From positions 2,728,001-2,792,000 of the forward strand of contig NC_089390.1 in NCBI RefSeq assembly GCF_003171515.1: a stretch of DNA of 64,000 bases. Reading direction: 5' to 3'. Of this stretch, positions 43,419 to 58,300 are shown piece after piece. Made by a program: the position numbers and the translations under genes. Below the pieces are notes generated by a model. The model was not told the DNA's origin, made no database searches, and saw nothing but the letters and a program-made list of their open reading frames with translations. This DNA comes from Pyrenophora tritici-repentis. Taxonomy: Eukaryota > Ascomycota > Dothideomycetes > Pleosporales > Pleosporaceae. Positions within the stretch are counted from its first letter, which is position 1; every line of letters begins with the position of its first letter.

Positions 43419-45348
43419 TCACCCTTCCTCCTCCCCAAACCACTCCAACAACGCTTCATTAAACCTCCGTACCCCCCGAAAAGCCTCAGGTCCGTCACAC
43501 CATGGGATTCTCGTTAAGAAATTGAACACTGTCTTCAGATCATCATCAAACGTACCCCGAACATATCTCCAATCTCCGCTCTCCACAAAGTCCTGGAGGT
43601 CAACAAAAGCAATCATAGCCTGCGCACAAGGCGCATCGTCCGTACTTCTGAGAAACTGCGTCCATTGCTCGCCAGGCCGTCCAAAGTAGCCGGTTGCGCT
43701 GCGGAACTCGCTCAACCGGTGTCGCATGTTCATCCAGCTCTCTAGTGCGATTTGTATACGCGTAGCGTTGTCGCTACCGAGCTTGGTATGTAAGGCTTCC
43801 GTGTCGCCGCCGGCCCAGAATTGGTTGAGTAGAAAGTTCATCCGCTCCTCTGCGGTGAAGTCGTAATTTTCCGAGCTGAACTGTTCTATGCCGTTGAGGT
43901 AGGATACTAGGAGCTTGAAGAGCTCTCGCCTATACTTGCGTTGTTGCCAGCTTGCTGAGTCTGATGGATGGGTCATCAATGATCTTTCTAATGCGTTGCT
44001 CAGCGCACCGCTCATGGCGCTGTTGCTGATGTTGCCCTGCCCATCGGTACGCTCTACATCAGCTTGCGCGGTTCCATTCTGCTGCTGTGTATCGTTCGGG
44101 ATAACGGAGTCTTGTCTAAGAGGGTTTCGGTAGGTACCTGATGGCCCAGCAGCAGATTGGTTGTGGTACTCATACTGCATGTTGTCTTCATTTGCTCCAG
44201 CGATGGCAGACTGTAGTATGGAATCTATATATGAATTAGTTTGAGTGTCCAGGGTCCTCAATACAAACTCTCAGTCTATACTCACCTACTTCCCCAGGAG
44301 TCACTTCGTCACCACCAACCACTGTCTCAGTCTCAGCTGTAGTCTCTCGGGGTATCCATGTTGCATCTGTGTCATGCGTACTCTCTCGTTGCCTTTGCGT
44401 CTTGAACAGCAAGCGCTCTGGACGTGGGGGAGGCGAAATTGGGATCGAGAATGTATCTTGGCGTTCTCGAGGGTGTACTGGAACCGTTCTTACGCCTTTC
44501 AAGGGCTTGGATAGCTTTCCAGCCGGCGTCTGTTCATGTATGCTTGATGCTTTTCTCTTACCCGGTGTTGTAGTGTCGGAATACGTGGGAGCGGTAATAG
44601 CAATTTTAGGATTGATACATGCATTGAATCTCCTGCCAGTAGTATCAGTCGCTAGCGGAGCCTCTCTTTGTGGTTCAGGGGTCGCGAACATGCGTGGTGG
44701 TTCCGGCGCTCTGAAGGGCACATTGGTAGTCTCCGAGCTGGCAGAGTCGGAGAGGTATGCAATTTCGTTACGGTTGTAGTGGTTCTCGGATGGCCCTGAT
44801 TCCAGAGCGCGACTTTTCCCTCTTGTCTTGCGCGGACTTGCTCTATACTCTCTGACCACAACGCTGATAACCCAACAGCGAATGAAGAAGAGAATGCTGC
44901 GACCATGTCAGTTATGGTTATACCAGCCCAATTCCTTATAGACTCACTTTTTTCGGTCATGTAGGACGTCCCAGTCGTGCTCATCAATACCTCGTCCCTG
45001 TGACTCGCCAGAAGAGCGGATCTCGCCGTCTTCTAACCGACCCCATAGTCTTGCTCCATACTGTTGCCCAAGCCTCATCACATCTTCTCCGAATACTGTT
45101 TCTTCGGCGAGGTCATACTGTAGTTGCCTCCGGTCTGCATGATAAGATGTAGCAAACGACTTCGCTATTTGCTCAATCTTTTCCTGTAGTTCATTGGCTT
45201 CATTCTTGATGAAATAGCCTTTGCGACAGTCTATCGTTTGACTGATCAGGCCAAGCGACTCCCAGGCATCATACACCTGCCTGCGCTCTGTGATGCAGGC
45301 ATCAAGGAAAGCTGCACGGTCATCTTGGGAATTGAGAAGAGGTGCCAT
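43419..45348 (-). CDS. Unknown 605-aa protein
   Basis: Not recognised. Exons 45348-44948, 44896-44286 and 44224-43419 join in frame. The N-terminal exon is helical and charged (MAPLLNSQDDRAAFLDACIT, then ELQEKIEQIAKSFATSYHAD). The first splice gives DRKNILFFIRCWVISVVVREY, a short hydrophobic stretch that could be a membrane segment or an intron misjoin. The middle is Ser/Thr/Pro-rich and disordered. The C-terminal third is a folded-looking domain: YRRELFKLLVSYLNGIEQFS, EERMNFLLNQFWAGGDTEAL, ALESWMNMRHRLSEFRSATG, and VFNFLTRIPWCDGPEAFRGV. Function cannot be inferred. Confidence 0.7.
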
Positions 45349-46153
45349 ACTAGGAGAAAATAGTTAGAGTGGACTTCCCATACGCGATCGGAGTGGCAAA
45401 TATATACAAATCTATTCCGACGGGCTGGGAGAAGCTGGAAGATTTTCTAGGGACGGTAGCTACGTTTTGTGGCTACTACATAAAACGGATGCTGTGGCGA
45501 AAAAAGCTGAACCTTTTCATGCGAGCCTTTACCACAGCTTCCCATAGACTCGCAAAATTTGCGCTGCCCAGTCGCTTGTTCAGACATGGGATATGCAAAG
45601 TGGTATTCAAGTTTTATTGTTGCCTAATCGTTCACGTGCCACTGCATGCAGGACGTGGGCTGTGCAGGTGGCGAAGTCCCGCCCGTATACAAGCCTTCGC
45701 GCAAGGCGCACCGTCAACCATGCCAATACCAGTTGATAAGATGGAAAGGACATTATTGATAAGGAACAATATCGCTAATGTGAAACGATTAATATCCCCT
45801 GGAAATCCGAATATGACAGACACACTACGTACGTTCAAGAACTAGAGTATCGATAGCAGCAATCGTGATTTACGCGCTGGCATACTGCACTTGTGACGTC
45901 GTGGCTGAATGCCATGTTACGACAAACGAGATGATAGGCTAGATTCTCGGACCCTGATATAACATTTCGGGAAGGGTGACCGCCAATACATTCGTTCGTG
46001 GCTAGCGCTTCCCTACTTTTCTTGCTCCCGCGGTAGCCCACAGCCGGCAAGACGGCTCGTTCCGATGTCAGGTGTCTGGTGTTACCAACGTACTGGAGCT
46101 ATAAAAGTAACCAACAGTACCAATCTATACGGTCATGGCTATGAGATGCTTGC
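45349..46153. other. Intergenic region upstream of the 605-aa gene
   Basis: About 800 bases. One plus-strand open frame at 45369-45845 has no domain and unusual composition, so I treat it as chance. Promoter of the minus-strand gene and 3' region of the next should be here. Confidence 0.35.
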
Positions 46154-47803
46154 TTATCGATGCTGAGCATCTTGCTCGACCAGTGTTTGGAGAAGCTTCA
46201 CTGTCGTTCCTGTGTTGTAGCCGGTTTGCCTCTCAACTTCATTCAAGATATTCCAGATGCGTGCTTTGCGAGAAATTCCATGGATGTGTTTTGCGGCTAC
46301 AGCACAATAGCATCAGCTCTCTGACATACTGTCATATTTTGATAGAATACATACCATAAAATAGGCCATGCGTCGAAAAGACCATTAGTGACGGTGGGAA
46401 ATCAGAGATTGCTATATTAGTGATCTGCATGGCTTGATCTTGGATCAAGGGGATATATGCTTCATCTTGGAGCACTGGCTCTGCATATAGCAGTATGTGA
46501 ACTATGTGATACCCTTGTGACTTCAGCTTGTGTTATGTAGAGGTAAACGTGGATGTGCGTACAGAAGGCTGCAGCAGCAGCGGCCGCGACGGGGAAGTAA
46601 ACTTTGCAAAAGCCGTCCTTATCTTTATCTCCGTACGGAATACCAACAAAGGTGTCAGAAAGTCCCTTTCGCCAAATTTCAATCTCAGTCAAGAAACCCT
46701 GGCGCTGCTCTTTCCCGGCTTCTGTCAGGCCATCAGGTCCAAAAACGAGGTTGATGACCCTTGCTAATATCCACAGGACATGATTTCCAAGTACATCTTC
46801 TCTTATCTCGCCCTCTTTCCAGGATACTTCCCATTCTGCAGGGTCTAATATTAGTGGCTGCTCGCTTGCCATTGCTACCACAATTTGATGTCTGATGTAA
46901 ATCCAGAAGTTGGCCACATCGGTTCCATTTGACTGTGCAGTGACATGTCGGGATTTAATAAGTACCGTCAAACCCAAGAAGTGTCGTCGATAGTCCTCTG
47001 ATCGCTGAGCTGTATGTATCTCATAGCTTAACAGCAGCATACTTGCGGTTAGCGCATGTTCGTGTGACGACATACTCAATGCTTCGATTAGTAGACGCAA
47101 AGCTTCACCATAATGCTTGACGGCTGTGACTTCCCATGAAGGGTCATGGCTCGAGTTTGATAGAGCTAGGTAATTCGCTGTGAAGGCACAAACGCAATGA
47201 AACAGAAGTGGTGACGAGAGGACTAGCTGCGGAACTTTGTGCTGATACGTACTCCCATGATCGAAGATGTCCATCCAGGTAGCGACTGTCCGCACGTATG
47301 TTTGTAGGAGAAAAGCGCTTTCTGGGTTCAATCGTATCTTCCTTTTTTGACTGCCTGCTCCTGTGGATTCCGATTCCAATGGTGAGATACTATTCACCGG
47401 TATGTAAGTCTGTCCTGACGATGAATCCTCGGGAAGATCCAGATCATTCATGCGTAGTCTAAAGACATCAACAAGGGACGGGGCATCATAGTTGGGTTCT
47501 TCGTGTCCTGCATCGACATGTAGAGCGAACCATGTATTGTCCTCAGGCAGCTCGCATTCGAGGTTCAGGCGCTCACAGTTTCCACAAACGGGCCTTTTCT
47601 CGTCGCAGCGAGTATGTCGACGTTTGCAGGTAGTGCTAAGGCAACACTGTCAGAACGTAGAACGCAAGAACAACAAATATAGCAGACGCACCAGCCTTGA
47701 TTTTATTAGCCGTTTTGGCGTGCCGATGAGTATTCGTGGACATACCTGTTCTGCTTCGAGTTCCTCCTCTTCGCTTTTTCTTCGGTCTAGTGTTACCGCT
47801 CAT
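46154..47803 (-). CDS. Zn2Cys6 transcription factor with a 4-nt microexon in the zinc cluster
   Basis: Best model: exons 47803-47746, 47695-47692, 47635-46513, 46478-46355 and 46296-46154, giving 483 residues. The start MSGNTRPKKKRRGGTRSRTG is basic. The 4-base exon 2 (GCTG) completes Gly and the first Cys codon, so that GC-TTC-KRRHTRC-DEKRPVC-GNC-ERLNLEC has the standard six-Cys cluster. The rest matches the fungal_trans_2 type domain: LLQTYVRTVATWMDIFDHGS, LTASMLLLSYEIHTAQRS, RHFLGLTVLIKSRH, FWIYIRHQIVVAMASEQPLI, FCTHIHVYLYITQAEVTR, then DEAYIPLIQDQAMQITNIAI and the final ARIWNILNEVERQTGYNTGT. The intron 46512-46479 would be only 34 nt, so this junction is doubtful. Target genes unknown. 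Confidence 0.8.
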
Positions 47804-48520
47804 GGTTGGATCTATGTGTCTTGCAAGAAGTTATTCCTGAGAGCAGTTGCAGAGAGATGATATTGACATGGCGTCAGCGTTATGTGAGGCGGCAAGAACT
47901 CCGGGCAGGGTAGTACATGTTGGGTTAGCCGATTTCCGCGTGTTCACGTGGAATGCAAAACTCGGCAGGTATCTACACGTGCGGAACAACAAGTACCGAG
48001 TAAGCATTAGATCATAAGCTAATGTAAAGTCAACGGTGCATCAAATGAGTCTGCTAGGATGCCAAAGCTATTCTCTAGTCCTTTACCGGTACTTCACCTG
48101 CATGATTAGACACGCTGCTAGCAGCAGCATTGTCAGGCCAAGAAGATGTTAGTAAAGTAGCGACCAGAAGCATTGAGAGTCATTAAAAATAATAAGAAAA
48201 ATCCCAATGTAGTAGCAAATAATCCATAGTTGACATATGATCCATCGGAAGCACTCGGCTGCCAACGCTAGCTTGCTGCTCGTTCTGCCTCACAAGATCC
48301 CTGAGCATGTTGGGCCGCCGAAGAGGACCATTCATTTCTACAAGAGAAAAATAGCAGGCTAGAAATCATTCCAGACAAGATTCGTCGCATCCATGTGCAA
48401 AAGAGATTTGCTGTCAATAATGTTAGTATATTAGAGAGACGTCCATTCCAAATATGGCATACCTTTGTACACCTTGTTGAGTCGACAGCGAACAAACACG
48501 ATTTAAACATATAAGTCGGA
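47804..48520. other. Intergenic region, AT-rich
   Basis: About 700 bases with the transcription factor promoter. No coding or repeat signal accepted. Confidence 0.35.
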
Positions 48521-48868
48521 TCATATGTATCTGAACATGTTGTTCCTGACACTTCTTTTCATTGATGCTGGCTTTCCATCTTCGTACTCAATGCCAGCTG
48601 CGCCTCCTTCGCTGTCATGTCCCTGCAACTTTGCCATGACTTCGGCGTCGAGCTCTGCTTGCGTCTTTTTCCTGGGGTTTGCTTCTTCTGTGGTTTTTTC
48701 GTCTGACTTCTGGTTCACCTCTTTCACCGCACCTGAGGACTTTGAGCTTGCATCTGAGTAATGCCTATAAGGAAGGGCGATGCATTGAATGCATGCTCGA
48801 GAACGTCGTATGCAGTGGGACAGCGGTGATGATGTCCGAGATATTTGCCGTGAAAGTGAAATTGACAT
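48521..48868 (-). CDS. Small protein with likely mitochondrial presequence
   Basis: Single exon, 115 residues, not recognised by name. The first 35 residues are rich in Arg and Ser and lack acids (MSISLSRQISRTSSPLSHCI), followed by PYRHYSDASS, where R-H-Y before S fits a mitochondrial processing site. The mature part is charged, with KKTQAELDAEVMAKLQGHDS, and ends GIEYEDGKPASMKRSVRNNM-FRYI. The compact C-terminal block looks conserved. Localisation is inferred from composition only. Confidence 0.65.
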   Translation of the reverse strand: MSISLSRQISRTSSPLSHCIRRSRACIQCIALPYRHYSDASSKSSGAVKEVNQKSDEKTTEEANPRKKTQAELDAEVMAKLQGHDSEGGAAGIEYEDGKPASMKRSVRNNMFRYI

Positions 48869-51709
<2,841 letters not shown>

Positions 51710-52489
51710 GCGACGAGGGCTTCAACCTTGGTGTCGTGTGTATTGGTAGGATATTTCAATTTTCTGGATAAACGATGCATTTTGTAGGCGTTTTAAATTT
51801 CTATTTCTCGTCTATTTAGATGTGTAGAGATGGAGGAAGCATACGTGTTTTAGAAGCTCAACGTCACACTTTGTAGGAAACACGTGTCCTTTTCTCTGTA
51901 ATGATGGAAAACAAGGAGATTAATCACATGTGTCCTGTTGATGAAAACACATGTATCCTGTAGGAAGTACTGTTAGTTGCATTAACATTACAGTGTGTAG
52001 CACGAAAGGGAGAAAGTCGTATAAGCAAGCAGTCTATTCATATCCACATCTCAGCGTGATAAAGAAGATGATCAATCCATCAATCCCCCTGTTCCAGAGT
52101 TCCAGTCCAATCAGGTGCATATAAAGGCCGTAATATTCCAACGTCCTTTATGATGGTCGTGCAAACTGAAAAAGAAAAATGTGTACAAGGAAACACACAC
52201 GCAGACACAAACACGCGCCATCGTTAGCTCCCCTCCCTTGTCGGTGGGATGGGGGCGCAGGTTTAAAAACGCCAATCCGCCCGTTGCCGGTAAAAAAAAT
52301 AGTCTTCCCCCTATATGAAAGTTTTGAAGAAAAGTGTAGAAAGTGTAGAAGTGAATGAGCAAGCAAGCAAGCAGGTAGACCCAAGACACCAATCATTCGC
52401 AAAAAGATGAGAGGGCATAGCCGCATGTAACATAAACCCCAAAACCAGCATCAATCGAGAGTGGTAAACCAAAGTAGACATGCATGCAT
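51710..52489. other. Convergent intergenic region downstream of CEF1
   Basis: About 780 AT-rich bases. The word ACACATGT/ACACGTGT followed by CCT occurs several times at 51890-51960. A short AAGC-unit run (GCAAGCAAGCAAGCAGG) lies near 52360. No gene seen. Confidence 0.4.
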
Positions 52490-52882
52490 CTAGCACTTGC
52501 CATCTAGGACCTCGAAGATGCCCACGACGTGCACTTCACTCGCGCCACGGCTCAGACTGGGTCGCGGCTCGAGGACATTGAGGCCTTGCTCGAACAGGTC
52601 CTTTTCCTCTTGCATTTCAAACTCGAGGACGCTGGGCTTGTGATGCATGGCGAGCATTTGGCTGATGGACGACGAGTCGGAGCTGGCGCTGCGGTGGCTG
52701 TGAGGCGATGAGTTGCGCGTCAGAGGCTCTGTGGTTGATGTCGTCATAATGGAAGAAGGTGATGCCGAGCGCATCGAGTTGCGGGTAGGGCTGAAGGCCG
52801 TCTTGAGGCGGCGGAGAGAGCCGGATGTGCTGCGGAGAGGGGTGAAGGATTGGAAACGGTTGGTGCGGGTTGATGAAGGCAT
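52490..52882 (-). CDS. Small unknown protein, 130 aa
   Basis: Single exon. The first 75 residues are rich in Ser, Thr and Arg (MPSSTRTNRFQSFTPLRSTS) and probably disordered. The C-terminus is more ordered: ISQMLAMHHKPSVLEFEMQE, KDLFEQGLNVLEPRPSLSRG and VVGIFEVLDGKC. No domain recognised. The even composition and clear start and stop favour a real gene over a shadow. Confidence 0.55.
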   Translation of the reverse strand: MPSSTRTNRFQSFTPLRSTSGSLRRLKTAFSPTRNSMRSASPSSIMTTSTTEPLTRNSSPHSHRSASSDSSSISQMLAMHHKPSVLEFEMQEEKDLFEQGLNVLEPRPSLSRGASEVHVVGIFEVLDGKC

Positions 52883-55343
52883 CTTGGTGGTGAAGGCGGG
52901 ATTCCCGTGGGGTGATTTGGTAGTTGATTAAGTCTGAGTTTGTGGAGTGATTGCTGTTCTCAAGCAATAATGAGGTGGAGGTGACAAGCGTGCGAAGTTT
53001 GTCGAGGAGGGTCGGTATAGATAGGTGCAACTGTCGGCGACAATGCAAGGCAGATAGTAAGGGGGGTAGTAATAAAACCACGGTATCGGATAGCGGATCG
53101 ACTCGCGAATCACAAGGGATGACGTGTAACGGGCGACTGGTGACGAGGCTCAGTGCAACAAGGTTTCGTATAGACCAGCTTCGGATTTATGCAAATGGCC
53201 AAGGGAGGTCAACTCTGGTCAAGTTAAGTATATTGTGAGAAGGCGAGCAAGCACTGGGCACGGGACAAGGAACGAAGGTATGTGAGGAAGAAGTATCCAG
53301 CTCTTGAGGAAGAGAAAAGAAAAAAAAAAGAGCTGCGGATGGGCGATGTTTAAGCTGCGTATCGCATGTGCTTTGCCAGTGCGTGTTACGTCCCAGAACC
53401 AAAACCTTGTCGGGCGCGGGACCGCGCGCATCCCTGTCGGGAAGGCGTGAAGAGGAGGGGGCCTGCCCTGTTTGATCGGCCGTCTGGAAACAAGCGAGCG
53501 GGAGAGCAGGGCGGCGATAATGCCGCGGAATGATTGCTTTTCTTCATTTCCTCGAGCATGCAATCGATAGTACTTACAGTAAGTGAGGTGATGATGTCTA
53601 TCGACGGCATTATCCTCTCTAGACATGGAGCATCGTGGCTAGTGAGCCGTTGGTGGCTTCATAGTGATTGGAAAGGCTGGGTTGCTATTCTTGCTTGAGT
53701 CAAGTGCTACTGAATGTCTTTGTTTTTTGTTGTTGTTGTCTTTGGACACGCGACGCGCTCTGCACACATGACGATGGCGGCTGGTGCACAAGACGGTGCT
53801 GCCAGCATGGGCATGTGCGCTTGCTCTCGTATACACCCACTGGCGTGCTGCTGCTGCTGCTGCATCATGATCCAGGAGCCTCGAGCAGCCATCAAGTGCT
53901 GTTGAAGACACACGTCTTGACCGGCCAGACTGCACCGTCTTGGGCGAGGTCAGACGTGATGACCCTGAGCATGCCGTGGTGGCAGAGCTGGACCAGCCTA
54001 TAACAAGCCCGTCTGTCAGTAGATGCAACCTGCAGTGTCTCCGCATCGTGATAATGCCGGCTGTCTGTCTCGAGACGGAGTACTGCGCGTGTGACGCAAC
54101 AGGCTGCGACCGGCGAGCGTGGCTACAAGCAGAATAGGCCGACTTGTCCCGACCTGTCTGACGGCGGTCCAGCGTTTCAGACGCATCCGTCGCTCCACGA
54201 CTGCAGTCCGGACTGTGCTGCTACCGCCAGAGAGGATGACTTAGGCGGGAGGTGGCGGCTTCATGTCTAGCGTACCAGAGGTGGTGGCTGCCGGGCTGGA
54301 AGTCGTCTAGCAGTAGTGTGCTCGCGAAGACGCTGTCTGCTGTTTCCAGAGAGGCGTGCGGGGAATTGGAAACTCGCCCTAGCTACAGCCGCCTCCTGCA
54401 TCGGTAGACAGATCGAGTCTGCGTTTCAGCTACACACTGCGCAGCTGCGTACTGTTGAGTTGAGTTGAGTTGAGTTGAGTTGAGTTGAGTTGAGTTGAGT
54501 TGAGTTCGCTGATAACAACGAGAGAGAATGTGTGTAGTCCACACATTACATTACACCTGACATGGCAGCTGCCCCTCCAATGTAAGCAAAGCCACGGCCA
54601 CCATGTCGTCGATAGTCTAGCCCAGCAGCTGCGTCATGCACGTGCTGATCCAAGTATTCACTTAGTATGGTACGCGTGTGTCACCCAAGCTGTTAGCGCA
54701 TCCTCTCTGCCATGCTTACCTGCTGCCCTACTGCAAATGCCCATCATCGCATCTGTCCTGGCCACGGCTTTTGTCAGAGATGTGAGCCTACCCTCTGCCC
54801 TTTACCCTTCCAACACATGCTCTTTTTCCGGCAAGTACGCCGCCACGTGCTCGGACATGTCGGGCATTTTCTGTCACTGTCATGCTTCTTCGCTAAGAAT
54901 AAGACGTACTAAGAAATGATGAAGCATTCATGTGAATAGGTAATGTCTAAGCCGTTTCGCTCAATCGCTCAACGCCGCCGCTATGCAATGCCATGGCCCC
55001 AAAGTATACCTACACCACCCACCATTACACCAGTATAAACACGATCCAATCCCCCATCCCATTCCCCCTTCATCGTAGTCTCGCCCCCCCCGACCCGCAA
55101 TTGAGCTAGTGCCGGTCGGGTTGATGCCGGCTGCACACGTTTCCACTCATTCCAGACGTTTATGCAACAGTCTTCGCCTCGTCGACCCCGAGGCCCCCTG
55201 GCCAGGTTTCTACCCACTAGCCAATCACATATTCATATTCCTTCTTCCTGATCGACAGAACCCGCTCCTGCCCATCCAGTTCCCATATAAGCGCATGAAA
55301 TCCTTCATGGACCGTCCCCAATTTGCATCTTCTCGAACCGACG
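52883..55343. other. Long intergenic region between small gene and CCH1
   Basis: About 2.5 kb. It includes the promoter of the 130-aa gene, the pentanucleotide array at 54455-54504 and the CCH1 3' region. Many short open frames on both strands show no protein-like features. Confidence 0.4.
54455..54504. repeat. Pentanucleotide microsatellite (TTGAG)10
   Basis: Ten perfect tandem copies of TTGAG (50 bp), followed by TTC. No interruptions, so the array is probably length-variable between strains. Confidence 0.97.
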
Positions 55344-58300
55344 CTAACTGCGCCTCCGTTGTGTGAAACTCCTCCTTATCGACTCTCCCCATGCAGAGTT
55401 GTCGAGCACTTCTAAAACATCTGCCGCACTGACTGCGCTATTTGCACGGCTGCGATTGTCCACCTGCCCGCTGTCAACTTCGAGTGGGCTGGGCGGCCGA
55501 CTAAGTGCCGACGCAAACTGCCAGTCTTGCTCGCCTGACAATGAAAACGGCGATGGCTGGAGGCTTCCCCGTGTAGGTGACCCTGTCGGTGTTTGTTGAA
55601 TCGAGTTTGTTCTGCTTGGCCTTTGCGCGATCGAGTTTGTTCGGCTCCTGCCTTGCTCCAGAGAACTACGTGGCGATGGGAGGTACAGGTCCTGTGGTGA
55701 GAAAAGCGGGCTTCCCATTGCAGGAGATTGGCCCCGTTTGGCATTCGTAATGTCTTCGTCGTCGATGAAGATCTCAGGGACCGTAAATTGAGGCACTGTT
55801 GCCATACGCCCTTGTTTCTTGAGCTCCATGGCTCGACGGAAACGTCGCGCCCAGTACAGTGTATCGAAGAACCCCACAACTACGTTGCGCCGAACGGCTT
55901 CTTCGACACGTTGTAGGCGAGCTCTGCGCCTCAAGAACTCTTCCAGTCTGTGACAATGTTAGTAAACTCCATACTTTCATTGACGTGTGCTACATACCTC
56001 AAGCTCTTGTTGTCGTTGATGACCTTGTGGTGAGCCAAGATCATCAGCAGTGAAGAGAACTGGATGCCTCTATCTGGGTCGCTTGACACAAGCACCTCCT
56101 CATAGAACGTATTCATGCGTGCTCGTCTGCGACGTATTTCGCTAATCGGTAGCTGCGACAGGCGACGGTTGAGTTTATCAATGTCGATCTCCTTGGTCGG
56201 TTCGCGGCCTGGCACCGGGAGATTTGACTCCCTTCGGCTTGTTACGGAGCATTCTTCAATCAGCGAACCAATGGTGAAGTCACCATCGTAGATACGCATC
56301 TCGAAAATGCCAGACAGTTCCCCGAGGAGCCTCGGGAAAACATCTCTCGAGATGTACCCACTCCCGTTAGGGTCAAACTCTGCCCAAGCTTGTTTGAACC
56401 GACGAATCTCTTCTCGGCTAATGACAGATAGCCCACTGCTTCGTTGATATACATAACTGAAACTCTCGTATATCAACGAGACAAACAAGTTGACAAAGAT
56501 GTACATGCTCAGAATGTTCCATGTAATGAAGAGAGCTCGTGCCCACTCGGGACTGCCGCAGTCGCTGTTGAAGTACTTGCCATCTCCTACCGTGCAATAG
56601 GGTTTATCGACGTTGGCGAAGTCCTCCATGAATTGGTTCCACCCCTCACCGCCACTCATGGTAAACAAGAAGATGAGAGCTTTGGGTACCGTTCGGAAAT
56701 TGATGTTGTCGGTTTCGTTGGCTCCAAATCGGGTGAGACCAAAGGTTTGTGTGAGCGCGATGGCGTACACCAGGAACAGGACAAACCATGTAGCAAGGAG
56801 GTTGGCAATGGCTGCTAAACTTGCTGCGGCAGTCTTGAATAGCTGATCAAGCTGGTTGTTCCGGGGAATGAGCAAGAATGCAATCGAGACAAGACAGAGC
56901 TTGTGAAGCTGGACAAAGACTCGCCCATTAGCCTTCCCTTTGGACAACACAAGAATTGATGTGACAAAGGTTCCTGTCACGGCGAAGATCGAAAACATGT
57001 CCCAGGCGCTCTTTCGGAACCGATGCCAGGAGAGACCGATGATTCGAATGACCACATTCGCAATGAAAGTTATGGTAAGCGCAAGGAATATGTAGTCTAG
57101 ATATGTTAGTTGGCAGTACAAAGATTGCTGACACGATACATACCTCGCGCAGTCTCCCATGGACCGTAGCCTGGGTACCATTCCAAACAAAGTAGCACGA
57201 GATGTAGTATCAAGACACCCGTGATGAATTTGTGCCAATATCCGGTCTTGGTAACAGCTCTCCGATAACACCACTCTTCCCAACTCTCCCTCTGTTTGGT
57301 TGATGATGGGCGCTTTGATGGGGAGACTTGACGAAGGAGTTTCCGCAATTCTAGCCAAGAACGCTGGTCGGTCGTAAGGAAGGCAACCCCTGTCTGTTCA
57401 GTGTAGTTGCGCATAAAGACAGAAACGAACAGGGTAAGCACAAAGACCGCGCCGAGCAAATTGAAGATGATGAAGTAAACAGCGTTGCCCAGCGATTGCC
57501 TGGGCTCTGGCTGCGTGAATACCCCCGTGATGCTCATTGCAGACCACATACAGTCTGTCCAGCCTTCTTGAGATACAATCTGGAACAATATGAAGAGAGA
57601 GTCTCCGAAGTTGTCAAAATCGTAGTAGGGATTAGAAACTTGGCGTGGGGCCAGCACATTCCAGTTGAAAGGGCTGCTGTCGTACTCCCCCACGCAGTTG
57701 CTAAGGTCAGCACCTGCAGGATAACTGCCGTCGTTGCAAGTCTGCAGCTGACCAACAAAAAGATTTAGTCCGTAGATGGCAAATGGAATCAGCAAACTCA
57801 GTGAGACGAACGCGGCCGAGAATAGTTTCCACCATCCGCGGACGATGAGCGAGTGGAAGTGGTCGCGTGCACTATCGCTGATGTTGAGCAAGCGAAGAGC
57901 TCTCAATGCTTTGAAGGCACCCACAGTCCGAGTGACTTGACCTTCGTTCATGAAGGACGTGCCAACGTTGATCCAAAGGGTGATCAACACAACGCCATCA
58001 ATGAATCCCCAGGAACCACGGAAGTAGGCGTTGGGTGTCCAGAAGAAGCCATCGGCAATAACCTTAATTAGTGCCTCGATGGTGAAGAGAACGGCAAAAC
58101 CCATATCTACCCATACAAACCAGTTCTTCACGCTGAATGCGTGGGTCATGAAGTACTGTCGCTGATAAAGTGGCGTGGTAATGCATGCTAACAGTACCAT
58201 GGCAATGATCGCCGCGTAGATGAATGCCGAGAATGCATACCAGATGGGAACGGATGGCGCGACTCCTTCGATGCGGTCACCACCCCGGCCGGGGCCTACA

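Noticed and set aside
45369..45845. 158-codon plus-strand open frame
   Set aside because: No domain or low-complexity pattern typical of proteins here, lies in the promoter side of a minus-strand gene, and no splice or start context supports it.
53639..54046. 135-codon minus-strand frame and its plus-strand partner
   Set aside because: Overlapping frames on both strands with repetitive TGC/CAG content; no conserved block.
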